From the NCBI GenBank assembly GCA_903772945.1, contig CAICTM010001078.1, forward strand, positions 1-38,062: a DNA stretch of 38,062 nucleotides. The letters are read 5' to 3'. The DNA comes from Seminavis robusta. Its lineage: Eukaryota > Bacillariophyta > Bacillariophyceae > Naviculales > Naviculaceae. Made by a program: the position numbers and the translations under genes. This document shows, piece by piece, positions 11,301 through 22,200 of the stretch (its first letter is position 1; each line of letters opens with the position of its first letter). Below the pieces are notes generated by a model, which saw nothing but the letters and a program-made list of their open reading frames with translations, did no database searches and had not been told where the DNA came from.

Positions 11301-14300
11301 AGTTTGGAACTCAAGGCATCAGAGAGAGGTGAGATGTACCCATCACTATACACTGTAGGCATGGACAGTGCATTTGCATTCACTCCAAACACCAACATCT
11401 CATTCCCTGGAGTACCTTCTAGTCGCCGCCTCTGAAGACTCCTGCTTTTGACAGAGACACTGAGCGCTTCTACAGAACATGTGGAACTTATTGATTGTGT
11501 TGCATTCCAGAGGGAACTGGCAAAGTATGCATTATCTTTTGCAGTGGTGTCACCAGATAGCATGGCTGTTAATGTGACATCCATATTCTGCAGAGGCGTA
11601 CTGCATGTTGGCATGGCAGTAGGAGAAAGAGATGGTGTATGGCTTGGGGAAGGTGATGGCAAAACTGAGGGTTGGCTTGTTGGATTTGTGGTTGGATTGA
11701 ATGTTGGTTTGGCCGTTGGGTTGTGGGTAGGAGAGTAGGTGGGGTCTTTTGTTTCTAGTGCTGCAGGTTCACCCGTTGGAGGGGAGCTCGGTGAGAATGT
11801 TGGCATGGGTGTAGGTTCTGGAGTTGGGTTGGGGCTGGGTTGATTAGTTGGACTTGATGTTGGTTCAACTGTTGGGGTCACTGTTGGCTCTTGTGTGGGG
11901 GGTGGTGTTGGTTCTGATGTTGGTTCCTCTGTTGGTGGTGCAGTAGCAGCATTTCCAGTTTGTGTTTCTGTTGGCGCAGTGGTCTCAGGGGCAACTGAAG
12001 TTCTAGGGGCAGTAAATATTGAAGGTGCTGGGGTGGTTGCATTGATGGGATCTTCCAGAACCTCCTCAATCTCAATGACAGGAATTACAATGATGGGCAA
12101 CGGGGCAGCAGTAGGGATTGCAGAACCGGCAGTTTCTTCAGCAGCATCGGCCTGTTCCTCCTGTGCTTTGACAAGTGCAGTATTGTACTCTGTAAGGAAG
12201 TCAAAAGATCTGCTTGTGTTTTGCTCGTCTCCTGGCTCTTTCCCAATGGGACACAAACATACATCAAGGGCTTGTTGAAGGTGTCGACTTCCCCTTGATG
12301 AAGCAGAAAGGCCCCTGTGTTGACCTTGATTTGTATGGAGAGACATTTCATCTTCTTCCAAAAGTGAACGCCGGAAAGCATCATCAAACAATGAGAAACT
12401 CCCTGTATCTGTGACTGGGCAATTTCGGCACCTTCCAGTAACCTCAAACAGGACTCTCCCTCCATTTCTGGTGGAGTTGGAGGCATCAGTGGAATTCCAT
12501 TGATCTGTTACATTTCCACTTTGCAATCTTCGGGCTGAAATGTTGTCATCAACCATGAGACCAACCTTAGAAACAACCCTGAAGAACTCATCACATGCCT
12601 CAAACGACAAGCTGTTGTAGGTATCCTGAAACACTTTCTCCAGAGTTGTAATGGTACTGTATGGGAGCGTGGAAGGGTCCACTCCAAGATCAGCATATAC
12701 AAAGGACTTGAACTGTCGGATCTCACCATTACAGAGGACTGGCTGTCCTTCCACAACATTCCCAGCAGTGGTCTGTACTGATGTTGCTTCCCCTTCATCC
12801 TCAAGGGCATCAATTTCATCATTGAATGCCACCTCAAAGTCTCCAGTTGTAGGCCCCACACCAATCTGTGGCTGTTCCCCTGCAGGGCAAATGCATGAGT
12901 CGCTGGCTCCTAGTTTTTGCTGTTGCTGCTGCTGTTGTTGGAGGTCCCTGAGGAATCCTGAGCTAAGCATAGCTTGTCCATGATTAGTATTGGCCAGGTT
13001 CCTTCGCCTTCGGAAAGCATCATCAAAGAGGTTGAATGTACCAGTGTCTGTGACTGGACAATCTCTGCATGTACCCGTGACAGAGAACAGAATGGGAACA
13101 ACCTCGTCCGAAGATCGTTGGGGTGTCACAGTCCATGTAGAATGCATGGTGCTGTTGGTGCTATTGAAGACACCAGAGCTGTTTGTGACAAGTGTCTGTT
13201 GTAGATCTCGTTCCAGCAACACATCTTCCAAGCGGCGGGCTCCAACAAGATCAATGGCTACAGTGTCAGCTGTTGGAATCACCTGCAGTTCCACTTTTGC
13301 CACACTCCTGAAATGGCCATCACATGTCACATAGGACAACCGGTTGTAGGAATCTTGGAAGCTTCTCTCAAGCAGACGGGCCTCATCAACAGTGAAGGAA
13401 GAAATGTTCACCTGGAGGTCTGAGAACACTGCTGATTTGAAGCTCAACAAACTGGATCCACATTTCACTTTTTGCCCTTCTTCAACATCCTCTGCACCTG
13501 CCACAGCTTCCACTATGCCATTCTCTTGAAGCTCCTCCAAAATATCATTGTAGGAATCAAGAAAGTCTGTCTGTGTGAGAGTGGGAGCTTCCTCATCCCC
13601 ATCGATGAACTTGTCTGTTTCTGGTGGACAGATGCAGATGTCATCCTCTTGCAACCACCTCTTGCCTCGGATGATGTGATCAAACTCTAAAAATGATGAC
13701 ACCCCCTTGTTTCTAGTGGCGACATCCCGCTGTTGGCCTCTGCCAACACCAATGGATCTATGAGGGTGTTGTGACTGGCTTAGATCCCATTCATCATTGA
13801 GCAATGCCCTTACCTTCCTGCGGAAGGCATCATCAAACAGGCTGAAGCTACCAGTATCTGTAACAGGACAGTTTCGGCATTCTCCAGTTATGGTGAATAT
13901 GGCACTCCCTGCCCCAGATTGGACATTGGTGGGAGCCAACGACGGTGCTGATGATGGCATGATGGTTGTGGTCATGTTTGCGTCGCTAGCAGAATTGGTC
14001 TCATTCAAACCTTGTTGCAACCACCGGTTGATGACTCGCTGTTTTGAATTCTTGTCATCATGTTGGAGGTCCAAGGTTGCCCCGACAATTGTTCGAAAGT
14101 AGGGGTCACAGGTAAGGAAACTCAACTCGTTGTAGGTTCGAACAAAGGCATCTTCCAGTGCTTTGACTTCTGTTTGAGATGGAACCGCATTGTTGGCCAG
14201 GTTGACATTGATGTAGGCAAAGGAGGAAAAGCTCCGCTTCTCTTGAGAGCAAGGGATGTTCTGTAGCTCCACCAGTCTTTCTGTAGTAATTTGGGTGGCT

Positions 14301-14971
14301 AGGTTCAACTCAGGAAGGAACACCTCTAGAGAAAGGAGATTGGAATCTGGTGTACCCCCAGCTGGGCACAAACAGTCGGTGGATGCCCTTCGCAACATCT
14401 CATCCCTTGTTGGCTGTTTGTCCAAGACCACTCCAACTCCAGTCGCAGGTGGCTTTGTCCCTTGTGATAGTGGTGATGTCGTATTTGCTGCTAGCTGCAC
14501 TGCTAGTTCAGTAGTGGTGTTGCTGATGTAGGATGGAAACAAGGGGAGAGATCCGGTACAGTTGTAGCAATTTGCTAGGACACGGAGTGTAAGAACTGAG
14601 CCCTCTTCGCCATCTTCAATGGCAAGGATTTCAGCGGACTTGATGGTTCGGAAGTATGGGATATCGCATGCCTCAAAACTCTGTCTGTCATAGACTTCTT
14701 CAAACGCTTCCTCGAAGCCATCTATCCGCCATGACGTCTCATCAACATCATCCAAAGTGTAGAGCACTAGGGTCCGTTCTATTATTGATGTTTCCTGTGG
14801 GCACACATACTCATCTGCAGCAATAAGACCTTCTGCTGTTTGTGATATTGCCGTGTATGGAAGGAAAAGAATCAGAGTGATGGCAATCCTCAGGAAGTGC
14901 ATAGGAGTAGATTGGCTCTGAGGGTTTTGTTGGGGACTGCTGTTTTTGAAAGGGATGTGGAAACAGTTCAT
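8304..14971 (-). CDS. large modular secreted/surface protein: Cys-rich modules, Pro-Ser arrays, DUF285 (copy 1)
   Basis: Read from ATG 14971, the protein starts with a short leader and a hydrophobic segment (FLRIAITLILFLPYTAIS) that looks like a signal peptide. An internal ATG at 14902 is an alternative start, but the paralogue at 35322 lacks it. Four and a half Cys-rich modules follow (about 14815-12180), each with C-x-C-P, 'EGQ.V.C', 'CD.(F/Y)FR' and, in three of them, 'CPVTDTG.F.LFDDAFRR'. Next come a Thr/Pro linker (about 12050-11600), a further Cys-containing globular part (about 11600-11270), a Pro-Ser array (about 11270-9190), a DUF285 block (about 9180-8430) and more Pro-Ser repeats. 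The frame from 14971 loses P-S phase near 9975, and the DUF285 end is open in another frame from 9500. Alignment of array units shows ten missing bases between 9555 and 9980. Allowing for them, the length is about 2,225 codons. An extracellular adhesive or wall-associated role is inferred. Confidence 0.75.
8430..9180 (-). other. DUF285 / BspA-like repeat block within the surface protein
   Basis: At least six tandem units of about 24-26 residues carry the pattern MF..A..FNQ(D/N)I(S/G).W(D)VS.VT.M, for example 'MFRGATYFNQDISSWD' and 'MFQYATAFNQDISSWDVSS'. The block starts after a Cys (QQCFLDRSS) and ends at a Cys-rich closing segment (SPLCHVCP). DUF285 repeats are known from Mycoplasma lipoproteins and other surface proteins and are common in diatoms. 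They form solenoid-like arrays that probably bind partners or substrates. Here the block is held between two Pro-Ser arrays. Confidence 0.85.
9190..11270 (-). repeat. Pro-Ser coding minisatellite with a ~0.3-kb higher-order repeat
   Basis: Twelve-base units encode P-S-x-x; on the plus strand they appear as variants of 'acttgg…ctggg'. Above this, blocks of about 290-325 bases are duplicated. The segment beginning 'tgacttggtctg' recurs near 9548, 9841 and 10161. A different pair, containing 'FQPSSKPSASDAPSTAPSS', recurs about 324 bases apart around 10610-10735 and 10920-11050. The array encodes an extended, probably O-glycosylated or phosphorylated stalk. Confidence 0.85.
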
Positions 14972-16937
14972 GTTGCTGCTTTATGCTCCTGGTTATCAAT
15001 AGCTAAGGTTGTTTCTGCAGAGATTCTAGTTGGTATTCGTATTATAAGCTTGTCGGCGGTGTTTGTGGTGGCTTCGATGGCTCGTCCACTTGCTTCTTGG
15101 CTTGATAATGTACGGTGCTTGGCTTGTCGAAGACGAAAACGAAGAAAAATGGGCTCATTTTGGAGAGCTCTCGCACTTCATGCTCGATTGGTCTTGATGT
15201 CATTGGCGTCTTTCTCGTCCTTGCTGAAGCACTGGATAGGTACTGTTGATCCACAGTGGTAACCATTTAAAGCACACTTGTTCTCCGGAAGCTTTGTGAT
15301 AAAGCTCGATGATAAGCCCAGTGTTTCTGTGGCTTTATGTCTTTGGAACGTGGAACATCGAATGCTGGAGTTGGCAATTGCAGCTACTTAGAGTATGATC
15401 CCCGATGATTCTTCTCACCATCTGCTAAATCGGATGTCTCCGTTAATTAATACTTGGTGTCTGGGGCTTCAAGGTTCTACCAGTGACATTATCAATGACT
15501 GCACAGCGAACGGCCTCGGCCGGCACACGGCCACACTACAGTACCACGGCACCCATCAAAAACGACTGTAGCTAGCTACTAGGCAAAACGTAGCTGATCG
15601 GCCAGACTTTTGAACCAATGCTCGGATCTAAGATGTCAGCAAAAGGACAAGAAGGAACGGAATGGATGTTCCTAGTTAGTTGCAACGAGCCAACCACCAG
15701 TGGTACTATCCGGTCCGAGCTACCGTATTCTTCCAAGCAAATGCCAGTACCGGCGTCGCAGCATGTGCTGCAGCACCCTTTTAAGGTCACTTGACGCCAT
15801 GGTGGTAGGTGAGCAATCTCAGGCTGGTGCCACAACATGAGATCCAATTGAATTCCAGCCAAATACCATCGGAGGTTTGGCTTATTGTCATTTATGTTGA
15901 AGTTGCGTAGTTGTGGAGGTTTATGAGCATGGCCATGTTGGTGCTCAAAAGTGCCAGCCAGGTCGTGGCACAACTCTCCACCTGCAGCATGAAACGGTAC
16001 GGAGGAGCGAGAAACTTCCAAACATCTCTTCTTGTAAAGCAAAATTCCCTCAAGCAACACGAAATCCAACAAATGGTTGGTAGTTTTTTTTAAGCCCCGG
16101 CTCTGACGGCATGTCAAGTGGCAAAACCCACTTTAACCGATTAGTCAATCTTAGCTTACTTTCTCCTGATGATCCAATACTATAGAGTGCCTTTTGACGG
16201 GGTTCCAATGTTGTCTGTGCGTGGAACCATGAAAGTAGATTTGCTGGCCTTCCGCAGTGTCTCTGGGACTGGGTCCATCCCTACTAGAGGAGCCCTGACT
16301 GCCACAGCAGTGGCCAGGGCTACACACTCCTGGTGCCTCCACCACACCGGTCATGCATTGTCATGACAAGCAAACCAAGCAATAACCAGATATGACCCCA
16401 CATTTGCGGTGCGTGTTGGGGTGTCATCATCGACTGCCTTGGCTTTTGTCATTTTGAGGATCTGCTTCACTAGCTAGCTAGATATAGCTAGTATCCTCCA
16501 ATTCCAATGGCCCGCACAAAGTGGATCTAGCTAGACTACACTGACCGCAGGAGGTAGCCGGTCTTTGCCGGATACCCCGGCTAACTGTTGAGGGAGCAAT
16601 GCGGTGCAATTGCAGCTTTGTCACGCGCATTTGCCCGATCATATTGAGTACGTGGTGTCAAGTGTCACGGAGCTGTTTGTGATGGGTCGGAACGAAAGAG
16701 AAAGATGACAGAAACGACGGCGGCCTCCTCTGGTACTAGCCAGCTAGAAGTGGATATAGATACGATTGCAGGACCAGCCCATTCATTGTCAACCTCTTAG
16801 CCTGCCTTGACGGTAACACTGAGTTGAGCTTTGAAAAAGATCCAATATCCCCTCAGATACCCATGGAGGAAGAACATGTTCCTATTACTATAACTAACTC
16901 AATCTAGTGACAACCACCAACATCAACAATCGTCAGG
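14972..16937. other. divergent intergenic region between copy 1 and the transporter
   Basis: It separates two divergently transcribed genes, so it should hold both promoters, although I see no confident core element. TAGCTAGCTA palindromes occur at 15569-15578 and 16471-16480. One open frame (15572-16117, minus) is listed separately. A plus-strand frame at 14897-15262 overlaps the surface-protein start and is not supported. Confidence 0.4.
15572..16117 (-). CDS. hypothetical protein, 181 residues, doubtful
   Basis: The single frame has an ATG start at 16117 and a moderately balanced composition. It has a His-rich patch (FEHQHGHAHKPPQ) and a short Cys cluster (CCSTCCDAGTGIC). No domain, signal peptide or membrane segment is recognised, and no paralogue lies in the window. 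It sits in the long gap upstream of the transporter and could be a chance open frame, a small lineage-specific gene, or an exon of something larger. Confidence 0.25.
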   Translation of the reverse strand: MTCRQSRGLKKTTNHLLDFVLLEGILLYKKRCLEVSRSSVPFHAAGGELCHDLAGTFEHQHGHAHKPPQLRNFNINDNKPNLRWYLAGIQLDLMLWHQPEIAHLPPWRQVTLKGCCSTCCDAGTGICLEEYGSSDRIVPLVVGSLQLTRNIHSVPSCPFADILDPSIGSKVWPISYVLPSS

Positions 16938-18900
16938 ATGAGTAGCAGCAGCCTACGAGACGCCAAGTATCTTTTGCACCCTCCGCGACGACAACAGCCG
17001 GACTATGGCAGTCACAACAACAACGACGACTCGGAGGAGTCTTCTTCTTCCATGGATGATGATGACGACGAAGAAGCCAAGGCCACTTTGCTAAGACGAC
17101 AAGACAATTTCACCATTGGCTACGACGTCCAAAAGGGCTACCGCGGCACCGAATTGAAACTGTCCTCGTTTCGCCGTCCCCACATGCGTGCGTTTCACGG
17201 AAGTTGGTGTTGTTTCTTTGCCAGCTTTTTCACCCAATTTGCCATGGCGCCACTGTTGCCCGTCATGGAACAATCACTCCAATTAACAAAGTCACAAGTC
17301 TGGCAGGGCAATTTGGCCATGATGATTGGTGGCATCCCCATGCGATTACTGATTGGTCCCATGGTGGAAAAACATGGTGGAAAAGGAGCCATGACGACCA
17401 TTTTGGCACTCTCGGGGATTGTCTGTGGACTGAGTGGAGTAGTGGTCACCAATGCCACATCCCTCTCCATTACTCGATTCCTTATTGGAGCCATGGATAC
17501 GTTTGTACCGTGTCAATTCTGGATTACCTGTTTGTTTGTACGAGAAGTTGCCGCCACGGCCATGGCCATTGCCGGTGGATTGGGATCGGTCGGATCGGCA
17601 TGTACACAGATCGTATTGGGGACCGCCATTTTCCCACTCATTGCCTACGCCCTCAACGGAGATGAAGATTTGGCATGGAGATTGACATTGATCTTTCCGG
17701 CTCTTCTTTCCATCTCGACGGCGTGGGTATTCGCCAAGTTCTCGGATGATTGTCCTCTGGGAAACTTTCAAGAAGTCAAAAAGGCGGGGCTCATGGTGGA
17801 ACGATCCGCCATGGACTCGTTCCGGTCAGGGTGAGTGAAAAACTACGTTTGAGTAGTATGTATTACAACAATTGCGAGTACCGTGCCTACTGACACACAA
17901 TCTTGTGCATTGATCATCCATCATTGCCATGATGTCATTATATTATATGTCAAACCAGAGCTCTGAATATCAATTCCTGGCTCTTGTTTCTCCAGTTTGC
18001 CTTTTCCTGTGGCGTCGACTTTACCATGAGCAATGGCGCCGCCATGTACTATCACAAAAGATTTAATCAACCCGTCTCCATTGTGGGAGCATTGGCATTC
18101 CTATACGGGATTTCGGCACTCTATGCCCGTGCTGTGGGAGGATATCTCAGTGATGTCATGAGCGAATCCCTGTCGCTACGAGGACGATTGTTGGCACAGT
18201 TTTTGAGTATGGCCCTGCAAGGACTCTTGAATGTATGGTTTGCTCGAATGGATGAACTGGGACATAGTGTGACAATGTTGGTGTTCTTTTCCATCATGGT
18301 GCAGGTACGTACCTTTTAAGAAGTAGTGTGGGATGCAATGGAATGGAGTGAAATGAATTTTGGCAGTCAGTATCCACAACAAGCTGACACAAGTTCACGC
18401 CGCTACGGTACAGATTTCCATGGGCACATGCTTTGGCATTGTACCGTATATTGATGGACCCAACATTGGGTCAGTGGCAGGAATTGTAGGTGAGTGACTT
18501 GATGGGAGTGGGTGTCATTCGCCGGACTGGCTTCTTGCTCCAATGATAATGCGGAAGCGAGAAATTACTAACGTAGCTGTGGTTCATGTCTGATATCATG
18601 ATTTGGTCAGCGGCCGGTGGTAATGTTGGAGGAGCAATGTGTAGCTTGCTCTTCATGTACTATGATTATGACTGGGCCATGGAGTTGATGGGGTGGCTGA
18701 CAGTAGCTTCCAGTTTTTTAACCTTCTTCATTGTGGTCAAGGGATTCCGTGGTCTTGTGTTTGGTACGGAAGATGAAGAGGGATCCAGTACAAAGCAACA
18801 GCATTCCCCGTTGGTCGTCCCTGGAAAGATGCAACATTCCCCTCACCTGGTGGCTTATCGACGAAGACAGAGGAAAAATGCGTGGCGTCCACGGAGCTGA
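16938..18900 (+). CDS. NRT2/NNP-type major facilitator (nitrate transporter-like)
   Basis: Four exons join cleanly: 16938-17830, 17959-18304, 18414-18489 and 18611-18900. All introns are GT-AG (128, 109 and 121 bases) and the product is 534 residues. The N-terminus is Ser/Asp-rich and hydrophilic (about 75 residues), followed by major-facilitator membrane segments. The NNP family moves nitrate or nitrite with protons or Na+ across the plasma membrane. The two nitrate-binding Arg positions of the family appear to be present: R136 in 'MRLLIGPMVEKHGG' and R355 in 'ALYARAVGGYLSD'. The second nitrate signature is kept (AAGGNVGG, about 439-446, spanning the last splice junction). The first is altered: GGLGSVGSACTQ (about 213-224), where family members usually read close to GWGNLGGG. 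The call as an NRT2 relative is firm; nitrate as its substrate is not. Confidence 0.82.
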
Positions 18901-19240
18901 GACGCGTAACTGTAGTTTCGGAACCTTCCAGGTTGTGGGTGAACCGCCCGGTCAGCACTCTTGGCTGCAACTCTCAATGTTCGACAACCCTCATTCGCTC
19001 CACCTGGTAACGTAACCAGGGTGTTGCGGAATCAGCGTCGTGTAACTACTCCCATTTGAATCACTCCCGCTCCAGTCGATGGAATCGTCCACCAATTGAC
19101 GATGAGAGGTCGCACAGCTGGGCAATGGTGGCATTCTTAGAGAGATCACTTGTAGAGAATGCAAATTTTGTATGCTATGTAAATGTAAGATTCCATAATG
19201 GACGTTGAAGCTACGCGTATGATTGCAAGGTCACCTTGCC
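18901..19240. other. short convergent intergenic region
   Basis: It lies between the 3' ends of the transporter (plus) and the LRR gene (minus). No gene or clear terminator signal was seen. About 340 bases must hold both polyadenylation regions. Confidence 0.4.
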
Positions 19241-22200
19241 TCAGAAGCAAGTAGTGCAGCAATCGCAGACAACCTTCTCGCAGTCTGCTTGGATTTGCTC
19301 AAGTTTGTTGTCATCCTGGTTCACCAAGTCACAAACTGCATGGGGCATGGTCCCCGTTACTAGAGTCTCAAAGACGCGAAACTGTTCTGTAGTTTTCGAA
19401 TCAACGGAGAGAAGAGGATAAGTTGGCGTGCCAGTTCAGAATCCAACAATGCTTCTCGCAAGTGCATGACGTACCAAGTTTGTCGAGATTTCCCAACTCT
19501 GCCGGAACGGTCGAATGGAAAGCTGCAAGAAGTCAAGACGTGGGTTGAGCACGGGCCGTTGGTTCTGAGAACCCTATGACACCATCAAAAGAAGCCAACG
19601 TACCGTTGCTCTCGAGATATAATCGTACCAGGGAATCCGTTAGCTTCCCGAGCTCGCTGGGAATAGCTTCTTGCAGGAAGTTGTGATTCACCCAAAGATC
19701 GCGCAGACTCCTCATGTTGCCGTATGTCGTGGGAAGGGGGCCCACCAAATTGTTGTGATTGATTGCGAGTACTTGGAGCTTGCTAAGAGCTTGCCATGCT
19801 GGTGGCAGTGTTCCTGTCATGCCACAATGGTCAATCGTGAAGCGTCCTGGAGAGAAGCCGCAGAAATCACGAGTTGTTAGCCATAGCCCGAGGCAAGGAC
19901 TCGATGAGCATGTTGTGCCCGAATACGCCACTTACTGAGGTTTGTGAGGTACTGAATGGAAGTAGGAAGACTGCTTCGGAATATGTTTCGATGGAGCTGC
20001 AAGTCACCTGAATGGCAAAGGAAGGCACAAGTTAGAGGTACATCGCCATCAGTGCCGTTCGCCACCGACATTGGAAACTTACTCAGTTCGGGAAGATCTT
20101 GGAAGATTTCTGGAATCGACCCTGCCAATCGATTGTCCCCTGCGAAGAAGACCCCTGAAGCGAATGGAAGTCGTGTAGAAAGAGCAGTGAGAGGTAGGGG
20201 TTCATGCACTGCAGTTGTGAGCAAGACTACTCGTACCTAAGTTCTGGGCGTTGGCCAATTCTTTTGGGATGGTTCCAGTAAGGCTATTCTGGTGTACTCT
20301 CAGATCGCCTACATGTATTGGAAAAGCAAGGAAAGAGGCATGGATGAGATCAACCTTCTTCTTAGTAGAAAGCACGCTCAAACGTTAACACTTACGAAGC
20401 TGCGTGAGCTTTCCAATCCAACTTGGAATCGTAGATGTCAGTTTGTTGACGTCTAGATGTAGATAGGCTGTCATGACAACGGAAAAGAATGACTCGGTGG
20501 TAAGGAAGGAAAGTACACCGTGACTTTGAAAATCCAGGCTAGAACCAGGTTCCAAAGAGATTGCTCACCTAGCTCCTGCAATGAGGACAGATCGGGAATT
20601 GTTGAAATGAAGCTGTTATCCTGCAGCATCAAGGCCCTCATATTGGTCAACTTGTTCAAAGTTGGCGCTATTGGACCACTCAACTCGTTACCCCAAAGCG
20701 AGAGCTGGGTAAGTCGAGTGAGTGCGCCAATCTCTTCTGGCAACCGACCTCCAAATCGATTCTCCTGAAGCAGAAGATATTCCATTTGGCTCCAAGCTGT
20801 GAAAAGATCAGCCGAGAGAGAACCCTTCAATTGAAGGTTCTTTGAAAGATCCAACACTCGCAGCTCACTCAGCGCTTGGAATTCGATGGGAAAGTCACCC
20901 CAGATGTGATTGTTCGTCAGGTTCAGATGTGTCACCATAGAGCCCTCGCATTCGACGCCATACCAGTGACAAACGCTTGCTTCGGACATCCAATGGCCAT
21001 TGCGGGTCCATGCTTCGTTTTGAGTCCCAAAGTGCATGGTCGCCAATGCAAACCTTGCGGGTACCTCTACATCATCCGGCTCCAACTGTGCTGGATCTTC
21101 TTCAAGTAACCACTGGAAAGCTTGATTGGCAGGAGAAGTTTCATTCTGCAGCCGTTCAGGAGTGGAAACTCCCACTAAGACGGACTGGAACTGTTCGACG
21201 CGGCTCAATGGTGGCAATGTCGCACCGTGTTCTTTCTTGTTTTTGATGTCTGAAGCTATCATTGGAATGACAGTGTATGCCGTACAAGCCATTCCAATCA
21301 GCAGCAGAGAAAGCAGAAGAACAAAGTTGCGTTTTCGAGGATCTCTGTGGCATGCTGTAGTTACGGTAATGGGACAACTGGCCGTGACTCGCCTTTGGCA
21401 TTTCTGCAACATGGTCTCCTTCTGGTAAGGACTCTGAAACTGATGAATGGATGATCTGCGATAGGATTTGCCAAAGGATTCGGCGGTATGATCGTAGTCC
21501 AGATTGGCAATCGAACTGGCGTCCATGAGGTTGACGGACTGGTCAACGTTGTTCCAATCCGCTTGCTTGCGAGAAAACATCAGAAAGGAATCATGGACAC
21601 CTTGGAGACTCGCCCTCCGCGACTTGGGAGCACCCACAGTGCAGTCCAAATTGGGCATATCATTCAACGTGGCAGCAGCCTCATCTTCCTGTCGCACCAC
21701 AATGTCTTTCATAATGTCTTGGTACTCATCTCGGAAGAAGTCTTTTGTATTGTTTCTCCATTCCTGATTACTATGGGTGGAATTCCTGGTGCGGCTGCTA
21801 CGGATTGAAGTGCGTAGCACAAAGTTGTCATACTCTTCGTCATTGCTCGAACAGTCGTTGCCATCACGATCGTCGTCTGATGCATTGGTGCTATGATTGC
21901 TGCTGTGGGATGACAAACCACGCCTGCTATGATTGCTGTTGCGGGGTGACAAGCCTGCCTCTTCATCCGTATGCTTGGCACGACCTGAATCCCTCTTTAC
22001 AGTACCCAGACCTGCCAGCATGTTCTCTACCACAGCATCGTCATGATCTGAAGCGCGGGTAAGCGCCTCATCATCGTCGTCCTGGTTGCAACCACCAAGA
22101 AAAAGATCCAGCGTCGGCCGTTTTCTTGGAGCCGCGCCATTGGATGAGGCAGAAGTTGCGCGGTACAGATTCGGAGGACGCAGGTCATCCAAGGATGTTC

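Noticed and set aside
14900..14902. ATG at 14902 as the start of surface-protein copy 1
   Set aside because: It gives a tidy signal peptide, but the second copy has ATC at this codon and conserves the upstream ATG and its reading frame, so the upstream start is preferred. The inner start remains possible in copy 1.
14897..15262. Plus-strand frame of 121 codons overlapping the start of surface-protein copy 1
   Set aside because: It has no motif, and part of it is antisense to a strongly supported coding region. The copy 2 locus does not preserve an equivalent frame.
20139..20154. Alternative splice acceptor at 20140/20139 for LRR exon 4
   Set aside because: It would give a 57-base exon lacking the first part of the repeat. 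The acceptor 15 bases upstream restores a 72-base, 24-residue unit like its neighbours.
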